From Nakamurella flavida (GTDB lineage Bacteria > Actinomycetota > Actinomycetes > Mycobacteriales > Nakamurellaceae), in NCBI RefSeq assembly GCF_030811475.1, contig NZ_JAUSQV010000001.1, positions 1,178,001-1,242,000 on the forward strand: a stretch of DNA of 64,000 nucleotides, in the 5' to 3' direction. Below are positions 46,401 through 53,776 of this stretch, one piece after another. Numbering within the stretch: the stretch's first letter is position 1; each line of letters opens with the position of its first letter. Both the position numbers and the translations under genes were made by a program. The notes below the pieces were generated by a model. The model ran no database searches, was not told the DNA's origin, and saw nothing but the letters and a program-made list of their open reading frames with translations.

Positions 46401-49400
46401 TCCCCGACGTCGGCGGCGTTGACGGTGAGGGAGTACCGCACGGTGGCGCTCGCTCCCACCGCCAGGTCACCGGTCCAGGTCAGGGTCGACCCGGTGACGG
46501 TGACGGACCCGGAGGTGGCGGTGGCATCCGAGTCGTACACGGCGTCGTCCAGGGCACGGGCCAGGGCATCGGTGACCGTGGCGCCGGTGTACGGGGTGGG
46601 CCCGGAATTGGTGACGACCAGGGTGGAGGTGACCGTCCCCCCGGGCACGGAGGTCGGGCTCCCGACGCTCTTGGTGATGGTGAGCGCGGGGACGAGCACG
46701 GTGACGGCAGCGGTGCACCGGGGGTCGGTGGTGCCGGCCGCGCAGTTGCTGCCCGGGGTGGTCGACATCAGGGTGCCGGTGATCAACTTGTCGCCCGGGT
46801 CGGGGTCCAGCACGGTGACCGAGTAGGTGACCACCGCCGACTCCCCCGGCTGCAACGCACCGGTCCACTCGACACCGTTCGTCGTGACGGTCACCGTGCC
46901 GGCGGAGGCGAGCGGGCCGGCGGTGATCCGGGCGTCACTCAGGACCTGGGCCAGCGGGTCGGTGAAGGAGGCGGCGCCGTAGGCGGCCTCGCCGGTGTTG
47001 ACCACCCGGACGGTGTAGTCGATCCGGTCCCCCGGGGTCACGGTGGTCGCGGAGGCGGTCTTGGTCAGGGTCAGTCCGGGGATCAGGACAGTGGTTCGGC
47101 TGGTGCACGCGGCCGCGGTGCCGCCGGTCGGGCAGTTGCTCCCCGCCGCGTCGGAGGTGAGCACGGGCCGCAGCAGGCGGTTGCCCGTGTCCGGGTCCTT
47201 CACGGTCACGGACAGGGTGATGGTGGCCGTGGACCCGGGGGCCAGGTTCAAGGTCCAGATCGCGAACCCGTCGGGTCGGATCTGCAGATCGCCCGTGGTG
47301 ACCCGCGAGTCGGCGTTGGGCGTCGCGTCGTCGAAGATGTCGTTCCGGTCCAGGGTGACGACGGCGCCGGTGTAGGGCGTCTGGCCGGTGTTGGCCACCG
47401 TGGCCCGGAACGACACGACCGATCCCGGGGTGGTGGTGGCGGTGTCCACGGTGGTGGTGATGGTCAGTCCGGGGATGAGGACCGGGACGCTGGTGGCACA
47501 CCCGGCCGCGGTGCCGCCGGGTGGGCAGGAGCTGCCCGCCGCCGGCGAGCTGACCGCGCTGACCAACAGCTTGTCCCCGGTGTTCGGGGTGGCAACGGCG
47601 ACCGAGTAGGTGATGGTGGCGGTGGCGCCGACGGCCAGGTTCCCGGTCCAGGTCAACCGCGGACCGGTGTACCCGACCGTCCCGCTGGAGGCGGCCGCGT
47701 CACCCTGGTACGTCGCGTCGTCCAGCACGCGGGTCAGGTCCACGGTGACCGCGGCGGGCAGGTAGGCAGTCTGCCCGGTGTTGGTCGCCGTCACCGTGTA
47801 CCGGACGACCGAGCCGGGTGTGGTGCTGGCGGTGTCGGCGGCCTGGGTGATCGTCAGCGCGGGAACCAGGACCGAGACCGAGGTGGTGCACGCGGACCGG
47901 GTGCTGCCGACCGGGCAGGTGCTACCCGGTGCCGACGAGGAGGTGGTGGAGACCAACGTGCGGTTGGCCGTGTCCGGATCGCGCACCGTCACCGCGCCGG
48001 TGATGACCACCGACGCGCCGAGCGGGAGGTCGCCCGTCCAGGTCACCCGCCGACCGACGGGGTCGTAGGACACGGTGCCCGAGGGTGCGGTGAAGGTGCC
48101 GGTCAGGTCGGCGTCGTCGAGCACGTCGTCGAGGGCGATCGTGACACTCGCCCCGGTGTAGGCGGTCTGCCCGGTGTTGGCCGCCGTCGTCCGGTAGGTG
48201 ACCACCGAGCCGGGGGTGGTGCTGGTGACATCGGTGGTCGTGGAAACGGCGAGGGCCGGCACGAGGACGGTGACCACCGGGGAACACTGGGCCGCGCCGC
48301 CGCCCGCGGGGCACGTGCTGCCCGCCGTCGGCGAGACCACCGCGCCGGTCAGCGACCGGTTGCCGGCGACCGGATCGTTGACGCGCACGGAATAGGTGAT
48401 GGTGGTACTCGCCCCGACGGGCAGCGCGCCGGTCCAGGACAGGGTGGAACCGGAGACGCTCAGCGAGCCCGTGGTGGCCGACCCGTCGACGAGGTACGTG
48501 GCGTCGTCGAGCACCCCGGCCAGGTCATCGGTGAGATCGGCCGTGCCGTAGGCGGTCTGGCCCGTGTTCGTCACGTCGATGCGGTACCGCACGGTACCGC
48601 CGGGGGTCGTGGTGGCGACGTCCGCCGTCTTCACGATGTTCAGGCCGGCGACCGTGACCGTCGCGGTGCAGCGGGGGTCGGCGGCGCCGGTCGCGCAGTT
48701 CGTGCCCAGGGTCGGCGAGGTGACCGCGGCGGTGAGCACCTTGTCGCCGACGTCGGGATTGCTCACCCGGGCCGAGAAGGTCACCGTCACCGTCGCGCCC
48801 GCGGCCAGGTTGCCGGTCCAGGTCAGGGTGGGGGCCGCGTACCCGAGGGTGCCCGCGCTCGCCGTGGAGGTCAGGTACGTGGCGTCGTCGAGCACGGCGG
48901 ACAGGGAGGTGCGGACCTGCACCCCGGTGAACGCCGTCGAGCTGGTGTTGGCGATGGTCTGCGTCCAGGTCACCGTGGCGCCGGGCGTGGTGCTCGCGGA
49001 GTCCGCCGTGGTGGTGATGACCAGCGGGCCGGGCGTGACGGTCACCGTGTAGGGGCGGGAGGCGGTCTGCCCGAAGGCGTCGGTGACGGCGAGGGTGAAC
49101 GTCGAGGAACCCGCCGTCGTCGGCGTGCCGGTGAGCTGCCCGGTCGAGCTGTTCAGGGTGAGTCCGGTCGGCAGCGACCCGGCCGTCAGGGCCCAGCTGA
49201 AGGGGGCGGTGCCGCCGGTGACGGTGAACGTCGTCGAGTAGGCCACCCCGACCTGGCCGGACGGGGGCGGCGTCGCGGGCAGCGTCGGCTGTGCGGCGAT
49301 GGCGAGGGTGACCGTGCGGGACGCGGTCTGCGCGAACCCGTCGGTCACCCGCACCGTGACGGTGCTGCTGCCGGCCGCCGTCGGGGTGCCCCGGACCGTG

Positions 49401-52123
49401 CCGGTCGCCGGGTCGAGGGTCAACCCGGCCGGCAGCGATCCGGCGGTGATGTCCCAGGAGAACGGGCCGGTACCGCCGGAGACGGTGGGCTGCTGGCTGT
49501 ACGCGACGCCGACCTCGCCGCCCGCCGGGGCGAAGGTGACGGTCGGTGCGGCCCCGATCACCAGGGTGACCGCGCGGCTCGCGGTCTGCCCGCTGGCGTC
49601 GGTGACCTGGACGGTGACCGGGAAGGATCCGGCGGCGGTCGGGGTGCCGGCCAGCCGCCCGGTCGCCGCGGCCAGGTTGATCCCGGCCGGCAGGGTGCCG
49701 CTGCTGATCGCCCAGGTGAACGGGGAGGTCCCGTTGTCCACCGTGAGCTGCTGGGCGTAGGCCACCCCGACCTCACCGGCCGGCACCGAGGTGAACGGCA
49801 GGCTGGGCGACCGGTTCGGCGTGACGGCGCTCGAGCGGGCCGAGGGCGGTCCGGTTCCGGCGGCGTTCTGCGCGGCCACGGTGAACGTGTAGGCCGTCCC
49901 CGGGGTGAGGCCGGTGATCGTCCGGGTGGTGGTCGTGGCGTCGAAGCCGACCGCGGGCTGGGCCACGTTCCCGATGTACGGGGTGATGACGTACCCGCTG
50001 ATCGGACTGCCGTTCGCGGCCGGTGTCGTCCAGGTCAGCGTGGCCTGCCCGGTGCCGGCCGTGGCCGCGGTGACGGTCGGCGTGGAGGGCAGGTCGTAGG
50101 GCACCACCGCGGCCGAGGCCGGGCTGGCCGCCGATGTGCCGTAGGCGTTGGTGGCCGTGACGGTGAAGGTGTACGAACTGCCGGCGGTGAGGCCGGTCAG
50201 CGTCCGGGTGGTCGTCGAGGCGTCGACGACCACCTGCGTCTGGGCCACACCGGCCCGGAACGGGGTGATCGAGTACCCGGTGATCGGGCTGCCGTTGTCG
50301 GCGGGCGCCACCCAGGTGACCGTGGCACTGGTGGTCCCGGCCGTCGCGGTGGGTGTGGACACCGCGACGGGCTTGTCGGCGTAGGTGTATCCCCCACTTC
50401 CGGAGACCCCGTTCGTCACGACGGTGACCGTCACGGCGGCCGCGGCGGCTCGTGCGGGCATCGAGGCGATGACCAGGGAGTTTCCGCTCACGGTGAAGCA
50501 CCGCGTGGTCACCGTCGACGAGCACGGCACGAGGGTCACCGGAGTGCCGGCCTGCTGCTCTGCCGTGGTGCCGATCTCGATCGCTGTGGCGGACGTGATG
50601 TTGCTGCCGGTCACGGTGACGGAGCCCCCTCCGGCGATCGGCCCGATCACCGGGCTGACGGCGATCCCACCGGGGGCGGCCGGTAGCGGCCCCGCGGTCG
50701 GGGTCGCGCTGGCCGGGTTGCCGTCGGTGGAGGACACCGTGGTCGTCGAGGTGGCGATGGTGGCGGACGTCACCGACGCCGAGGTCACCACGGCGTTGAT
50801 CGTGACCGGAGGCAGGCTGGTCCCAGCGGGGAAGGAAGTGGCGCTGGTGGTGCAGGTGACGCTCTGGCCGGACGGTGCCTGACACACCCAGCCGCTGCCC
50901 GCGGCACTCACCGGTCGGATGCCGGTCGGGACACTCTGGGTCACCGAGATCGCGGCCCCCTCGTCCGCCCCGGTCTGCACACCGGCCGTCGCGACATAGG
51001 TGACGGGCCCGCCCGGGCTGGGCGAAGCGGCCGCGTAGCTGGTGGTGCTCACCCGGAGCTGGGGCACCGGGTTGAAGGTCAGCACCCGGACGTTGGCGGC
51101 TTCGTGGAAGTCGTTGGACCCACCGGTCGAGCCGATGAAGCCGAAGGCCAACTGCCGCGGAACACCCGCCGAGGACAACCAACTGGTGGATGGGTACAAG
51201 GTGGAGGGGACCGAGGGCAGGGTGCCCGTGAGCGTGCGCGCGGTGGTCGCACCGGCCGGCGTGAGGATGACCTTGTAGGTCCCGGCCGCCGCGCTCTGCC
51301 CGGTCTCGGAGACGAACGTGGTGGCAGTGGGGTTGATCAGGACCTGCACGGGCACGGCCGACGCGGCTCGAGTCGAAGCGCGCAGTGCCACCTTGGATGC
51401 CGCGGTGCCGTCGTAGGTGGAGGTGAGTGGGCAGTAGCCGGTCGACGCGTTGCCCGGGCCGCGGACCACCACGGCGTTGGAGACCTGCGCGGAGATGGTG
51501 CTGGGCGGAGTGCATCCACTGCCGGAGAAGCTCGGGCTGCTGTAGTTGCCGTACACATCCAATCCGATGCCCAGATAGGCGTTCGACAGTCCGGCCAACG
51601 ACCCGAACGGGCTGTACCCCAGGGAGCCGCCGCCCGGTCCGATGGCCGTCGGGACCGCCGGGTTGGCCGGGTCGACGGCGGCCAGGACGAAGGTCATGCC
51701 GTCTGCCGCATTACCGCCGTACTGATAGGTGGTGAAGGTGACGTCCAGGCCGTTGGACGTCGGGAAGCTGGCCGCGCCGAACACCCCGCCGATCTGATTG
51801 CCCGTGGCGGCCGTCAGGCGGAGTCTGCCGTTGCCCTGCGCATCGGTGCTGGTGGGACAGCTCAGCAGCGGTCCGGTCGTGGTGTTGCCGGCCGCACTCA
51901 GGCAGGCCGAGTTCGTTCCGCCGACGGGTTTCGGGACGGTCAGCGTGCCGGTGCCGTCGACGGTGTTGTTGGCGAACGAGTTCTGGAACAGCACGGTGCC
52001 GGTGATGGCCGCGGACGCGGCGGTGACCGGCACCACCGTGAGCAGGGCACCGAGCAGCACCACGACCAGAACCGGGACGAGGACGCGGGTGGTGGCGCCG
52101 TCCGCCCGTGCGGGCCTAGGCAT
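40427..52123 (-). CDS. Giant secreted DUF11-repeat surface protein with lectin-like head and WxL-like C-terminal domain
   Basis: A 3,898-residue protein with a signal peptide (about 13-38). Domain order: legume-lectin-like head (about 39-330; NAADGMTFVLAA, GSLGYSPFGSL, LGIGLDVYGNY), one degenerate DUF11-like segment (about 340-470), a TIG/IPT-like unit (490-580), two fibronectin-III domains (583-768), three putative-Ig (He_PIG) domains (775-1030), then 21 tandem DUF11/DUF7507-type repeats of about 130 residues (1031-3769), most with a Cys pair in GSNCxxGSTDPRC-like loops. The last 129 residues (3770-3898) are homologous to the small secreted protein at 53228-53776. Its start overlaps the stop of the DUF916-like gene by 8 nt. 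It is a probable long surface fibre or adhesin; the ligand is unknown. Confidence 0.9.
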   Translation of the reverse strand: MPRPARADGATTRVLVPVLVVVLLGALLTVVPVTAASAAITGTVLFQNSFANNTVDGTGTLTVPKPVGGTNSACLSAAGNTTTGPLLSCPTSTDAQGNGRLRLTAATGNQIGGVFGAASFPTSNGLDVTFTTYQYGGNAADGMTFVLAAVDPANPAVPTAIGPGGGSLGYSPFGSLAGLSNAYLGIGLDVYGNYSSPSFSGSGCTPPSTISAQVSNAVVVRGPGNASTGYCPLTSTYDGTAASKVALRASTRAASAVPVQVLINPTATTFVSETGQSAAAGTYKVILTPAGATTARTLTGTLPSVPSTLYPSTSWLSSAGVPRQLAFGFIGSTGGSNDFHEAANVRVLTFNPVPQLRVSTTSYAAASPSPGGPVTYVATAGVQTGADEGAAISVTQSVPTGIRPVSAAGSGWVCQAPSGQSVTCTTSATSFPAGTSLPPVTINAVVTSASVTSATIATSTTTVSSTDGNPASATPTAGPLPAAPGGIAVSPVIGPIAGGGSVTVTGSNITSATAIEIGTTAEQQAGTPVTLVPCSSTVTTRCFTVSGNSLVIASMPARAAAAAVTVTVVTNGVSGSGGYTYADKPVAVSTPTATAGTTSATVTWVAPADNGSPITGYSITPFRAGVAQTQVVVDASTTTRTLTGLTAGSSYTFTVTATNAYGTSAASPASAAVVPYDLPSTPTVTAATAGTGQATLTWTTPAANGSPISGYVITPYIGNVAQPAVGFDATTTTRTITGLTPGTAYTFTVAAQNAAGTGPPSARSSAVTPNRSPSLPFTSVPAGEVGVAYAQQLTVDNGTSPFTWAISSGTLPAGINLAAATGRLAGTPTAAGSFPVTVQVTDASGQTASRAVTLVIGAAPTVTFAPAGGEVGVAYSQQPTVSGGTGPFSWDITAGSLPAGLTLDPATGTVRGTPTAAGSSTVTVRVTDGFAQTASRTVTLAIAAQPTLPATPPPSGQVGVAYSTTFTVTGGTAPFSWALTAGSLPTGLTLNSSTGQLTGTPTTAGSSTFTLAVTDAFGQTASRPYTVTVTPGPLVITTTADSASTTPGATVTWTQTIANTSSTAFTGVQVRTSLSAVLDDATYLTSTASAGTLGYAAPTLTWTGNLAAGATVTVTFSARVSNPDVGDKVLTAAVTSPTLGTNCATGAADPRCTATVTVAGLNIVKTADVATTTPGGTVRYRIDVTNTGQTAYGTADLTDDLAGVLDDATYLVDGSATTGSLSVSGSTLSWTGALPVGASTTITYSVRVNDPVAGNRSLTGAVVSPTAGSTCPAGGGAAQCSPVVTVLVPALAVSTTTDVTSTTPGSVVTYRTTAANTGQTAYTGASVTIALDDVLDDADLTGTFTAPSGTVSYDPVGRRVTWTGDLPLGASVVITGAVTVRDPDTANRTLVSTTSSSAPGSTCPVGSTRSACTTSVSVLVPALTITQAADTASTTPGSVVRYTVTATNTGQTAYLPAAVTVDLTRVLDDATYQGDAAASSGTVGYTGPRLTWTGNLAVGATATITYSVAVATPNTGDKLLVSAVSSPAAGSSCPPGGTAAGCATSVPVLIPGLTITTTVDTATTTPGSVVSFRATVANTGQTPYTGAVVTLDRNDIFDDATPNADSRVTTGDLQIRPDGFAIWTLNLAPGSTATITLSVTVKDPDTGNRLLRPVLTSDAAGSNCPTGGTAAACTSRTTVLIPGLTLTKTASATTVTPGDRIDYTVRVVNTGEAAYGAASFTDPLAQVLSDARITAGPLASAGTVTVTTNGVEWTGALQPGESAVVTYSVTVLDPDPGDKLITGTLMSTTPGSNCAAGTTDPRCTAAVTVLVPALTITKSVGSPTSVPGGTVTSTLVVTNSGPTPYTGATVTDALARALDDAVYDSDATATSGSVTVTGSTLTWTGDLAVGASATVRYSLTVNAADVGDDHVTTVATSTARGNNCGAGSADLRCTTDVPVARLTIVRTQDRATATPGSVINIPATYTNTGAVPYFGITVTHPRGDSADDVYATGDDSATSGQLARTDTAITWTGDIPVGGSVTVSITRTVRDPDPGNKIATATIYSDAPGNNCRPGSTDPRCTYRIDIVIPKLTITKTASTTAARPGQSVTYTVTVDNTGQTPYTGATVGDSLVGLLDDAAYNNDAVASGGTVSYAAPVLTWVGDLAVGARAVITYSVTVPVTPSGDKTMVNTVSSTATGSSCPPGGGGAGCQVTVLVLTQALTMTKTADVRTTTLGSTVVYTLTVTNTGQIPYSAASFDDRLADVLDDATFDPTRVTATAGSTSFAGGVLSWSGALGVGQSATVTYPVVVRNPDPGNKLLLNTLSSGSAGSNCAVGSTDPRCTATVVVTDAVTLTLTKTADVRSTVAGAVVRFTVTAVNSSDSVISGADFTDPLAGVLDDADYRGDLTASSGTASSTGGNVRWTGSVPVGGTVTVTYSVAVHTTTTGDQVLRGTLTSTAPSASNNCLAGSTDPRCTETVTVAGLVIEQHYLETSTTPGSLVHLTATFTNTGSAPYTGITIFSPSGDTVDDAVPTGDQTASSGSLTLDGTGITWSGNIPVGGVVTVTGTLTVKNPDPGNKLLTGTLVTDAPGSNCPRSGTDPRCTAALPVLLPGLTLTLTGSVTTATPGSQVGYTITIANTGQTPYAGATVTNPLAGLLDDATYDNDAVASSGRVTFADTRLTWTGDLAVGATASITYSVTVRRPAVGDKILYSMVRSSEVGSTCPPGSSTPACLTSVTVLLPALTVTASADRSSTVPGAVVTYTLTATNTGQTSYRAARFTAPMTGILDDAIYAGDAAATSGAVTVTAAALTWTGPLAPGEAATVIYSVTVGPPGAGDRRLVQALTSTNQGSTCTPDDDDPRCATSVPIAGLRILNRAAVSTTLPTGVVRTTVTFTNIGQVPYVGVTLTDSFVDSLDDATYNGDATASSGSLIIVPGSGQVVWTGDVPLGATVTVTGSVTVKNPDPANQVVGTRVATDVPGSNCPPAGTDPDCVTSVPVLTPALVLSTTADTVTTTPGSLVGYTVTITNSGQTPYTGAQVRTLLDGISGDAVYQGDAVASSGTVVAATAALVWTGDLAVGGSVVITYSVRVDNPDLGGKVLRTRVVSDELGSSCPTVLPGTTAPVTSRAPGASCSNEVTVLVPALVLSVVADRTTTEPGDAVGYTVTIANTGQTNALGARATVDLAGVLDAAALDGPPAATVGQVTVGATTFTWTGDLPVGTTAVITYRVVVADPAAGDRALTTALSSPAPGSTCTETVPCLSVVAVLVPGLDVALTADVATTTPGSQVAFTVSITDTGQTSYSGTTVSVPLAGVLDDATLVDGLSATVGIVQADGDTLVWTGSLAPGDQVVIGFAARVADPVPGDRVLTASVLAPAAGSTCRLDSVDPRCAVAVAVLIPALTITTTPSAPTTTPGGVVGYRLLITNTGETAYAGAAVSESLAGLLADASYNGDATVTGPGVVGYAEPAVTWTGDLPVGASATVTFSVTVLDPDPGDKNLTAVVTSTVPGSSCLPGGSAVGCSSTVLVLVPGLTIQTFADATAVAAGQPVRYTVRLTNTGQTRYEPATVTDSLAGVLDDAVWADDATATTGTVDFADGTLAWTGALGVGESATITYSVITRFPAAGDRTMATAVSSASPGSTCPTAASPGCSTLVTVLVPALTVAKAADTAAAVAGGAVRYTVTAVNTGQADYPAVELVDDLSGVLDDAGYRGDATATVGTVTVVGTDLRWDGALPVGASVVVTYSVDVPVDVDDGAVLVNRVTSTATGSTCVTGSEAGCVTSTPIAARFLTLTGLTSSITLRGLPDSQVTLDGAVVMTVLTNSATGYLVTVRARGDRLTGTTPGNTDTIPIGRVGVRGTAQGGDFASLSADTPVVVGERAGPASPGGDAVSNDYRVDIPFVDQDTYSGTLEYIVGAP
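40818..49031. repeat. Tandem array of 21 DUF11-type repeats, about 391 bp each
   Basis: Within the giant gene, the segment encoding residues 1031-3769 is made of 21 units. Each starts with a strand like LTITKTADxxTTTPG, includes VNTGQTxYTGA, LDDATYxGDAxASSG, LTWTGDLAVGA and a cysteine loop, and ends VTVLVPA/G. Units are diverged at about half their positions, so the array is old rather than a recent amplification, but it is still a hazard for assembly. Confidence 0.9.
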
Positions 52124-53231
52124 CTCCCCGTCCGGAATGTCCCTGTCCTGCGCTCGCCAGGGCGGTGGCGGCCCGGTGCACGGAGGCGCGGTACCGGCGG
52201 CGCCACACGAGGACGATCAGCACCACCAGCGCGATGCCGCCGAGCACCGCGGCGATGAGCGGCAGCGGCAGCACGATGACCTGGATGGAGGCGGTCTGCA
52301 CCCGCCCGTCGGCGTTGACGAAGGTCAGACTGGGATGGCAGATGCAGGCCAGGGGCGGGTCCCAGGTGGTGCTCACGGTACGGTCGGCACCACGGACGAC
52401 GGTGAAGTCGGGGAACCCGGGGGTGGACCCGGCACCGCCGAGGGTCAGCGAGGTGGATCCCCGGAAGTCGCGGTGCACCGTACCGGTATTGAGTAGATCG
52501 GCGGTCACGGTCACCGGGCCGCCGATGGCGAACGCCGGCCCGTCCAGGTTGGCCAGACGCACCGAGTCGTCCTCGTCGCCCGGCACGGTGACGTACACCG
52601 GGGTGGCGATGCCCCGGTCGATCTTGACGTTGCCGCCGGTCGCGGTGGACGGGACGAGGAAGACCAGGCCGACCTGGTGGTCGCCCGGCTCGGCACCCTC
52701 GGGCATCGTCATCGTGGCGGTGACGATCTGGCTCCCGCCCGGCGGGAGGTCGAACTCGGTGGGGCTCACCGTCACCCAGTCGCTCGCCGAGAAGTCCGAG
52801 CCCTGGGTGAAGACCATGGACCCGTCGGCGGCACCGGTGAAGTCCCGCTTGTCGACCTGGACGCGGGCACCGAGGTTGCCCCGGTTGACCACGAGCACCT
52901 CCTTGGCCACACCGACGTCCTGACTGGTGAGCGCCATGCGGGGCGGACTGATGCCCAGCGAGAAGTCCTCACCCGACGGGGAGAAGGTGGCGGACGGCGC
53001 GGCGGGGGCGGTGGTGGTGACCGGGGCAGAGGGACGCGCCGAGGCGCCGGGGGCGGTGGGCCCTGCGGCCGGTGTCGCCGCGGGTGCGGAGGTCGGCCGA
53101 CCCGTCCCGGCCGACACGGCCGGGACGACGGCGGCGGCCTGCAACACGCCCACGAGCAGCACGACGACACCGACCCGGGCGATCAGCCCGGGTCGGTGTC
53201 CCCGTCGACGCGGCGCGTCCCCCACTGTCAC
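52116..53231 (-). CDS. DUF916/WxL-interacting-like surface protein with C-terminal membrane anchor
   Basis: A 371-residue protein. Signal peptide about 18-41; a Pro/Ala/Thr-rich linker to 82; an Ig-like domain about 88-218 (FSLGISPPRMALTSQ, VLVVNRGNLGARVQV, DLPPGGSQIVTATMTMP, RGIATPVYVTVPG); a second Ig-like domain about 228-318; a transmembrane helix 324-343 and a basic tail. This order matches the DUF916 plus DUF3324 architecture of Firmicutes WxL-interacting proteins (WxLIP), which bind peptidoglycan and WxL domains. Sequence similarity is at motif level only. The GTG at 53231 overlaps the stop of the small secreted gene (GTGA), and its stop overlaps the giant gene by 8 nt. Confidence 0.72.
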   Translation of the reverse strand: MTVGDAPRRRGHRPGLIARVGVVVLLVGVLQAAAVVPAVSAGTGRPTSAPAATPAAGPTAPGASARPSAPVTTTAPAAPSATFSPSGEDFSLGISPPRMALTSQDVGVAKEVLVVNRGNLGARVQVDKRDFTGAADGSMVFTQGSDFSASDWVTVSPTEFDLPPGGSQIVTATMTMPEGAEPGDHQVGLVFLVPSTATGGNVKIDRGIATPVYVTVPGDEDDSVRLANLDGPAFAIGGPVTVTADLLNTGTVHRDFRGSTSLTLGGAGSTPGFPDFTVVRGADRTVSTTWDPPLACICHPSLTFVNADGRVQTASIQVIVLPLPLIAAVLGGIALVVLIVLVWRRRYRASVHRAATALASAGQGHSGRGDA

Positions 53232-53776
53232 AGGGCGGTGGCCACGTAGGTCAGCGTGCCGGAGTAGGTGTCCTCGTTGACCAGCGGGATGATCACCGAG
53301 TAGTCGGTCGACAGGTTGTCGCCACCGGGCGCCGAGCGGAGGCCCTGGTTGTGCACCTCGAGCGGGACGGTGTCGCTCAACGGACCACCCGCGACGGTGC
53401 CGTCGTCCGCGGTGATGAGACTGACGGGGACGACGTCCGGGTTCGCCGATTGGTCGGCCGGCAGGAGGTTGGGGGCGGTGGCGATGACCGTCACCGAGTA
53501 CCCACCCGGGTTGTTGGTCTCCACGGTGTAGTTGACCGTTGCCGTCGCCAGCTGGTCGGACGGACCGGCCAGGGTGAACGTCGGCGTCAGACCGGACAGG
53601 ATGATGATCCCGTCGACCTGGACGTTGGCCTGCGTGTCCTGGGTGTTGGACACGTCGCCGGGGGCGGCCGAGGCCACCGCGGCGGACCCGAGGACCAGCG
53701 CCGCCGCGGCGGACCCGACGACGGCGGTGCGCAGGAGGGAACGGACGGTGGGGGCAGCCGAGAAGAGGGAAGACAT
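53228..53776 (-). CDS. Small secreted protein, WxL-like domain
   Basis: A 182-residue secreted protein. A signal peptide cleaves after ASA at about 38. Residues 52-182 form a domain shared with the giant protein's C-terminus: VNYTVETNNPGGYSVTV aligns with VVMTVLTNSATGYLVTV, and APGGDNLSTDYSVIIPL with SPGGDAVSNDYRVDIPF, both ending DTYSGTL-x-Y. No Trp-x-Leu motif is present, so WxL relationship is by architecture (secreted, beta-rich, operon with a DUF916-like protein), not identity. It is the first gene of the three-gene operon. AAGGAC precedes the ATG weakly. Confidence 0.75.
   Translation of the reverse strand: MSSLFSAAPTVRSLLRTAVVGSAAAALVLGSAAVASAAPGDVSNTQDTQANVQVDGIIILSGLTPTFTLAGPSDQLATATVNYTVETNNPGGYSVTVIATAPNLLPADQSANPDVVPVSLITADDGTVAGGPLSDTVPLEVHNQGLRSAPGGDNLSTDYSVIIPLVNEDTYSGTLTYVATAL

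Noticed and set aside
40818-49031. Regular spaced repeats considered as a CRISPR array.
   Set aside because: The period is about 391 bp, repeats are diverged and translate as protein domains, and no cas genes are nearby.
40241-50686. A 10.4-kb open frame of about 3,480 codons on the plus strand opposite the giant surface gene.
   Set aside because: Its protein is Gly/Arg/Asp-rich with no domain or signal, and it mirrors the repeat period of the minus-strand gene. Strong third-position GC bias in a Thr/Val/Ala-rich gene leaves the opposite frame free of stops.
53228-53776. Calling the small protein a true WxL-domain protein.
   Set aside because: No Trp-x-Leu motif is present; only architecture and context resemble the WxL system, so the term WxL-like is used.
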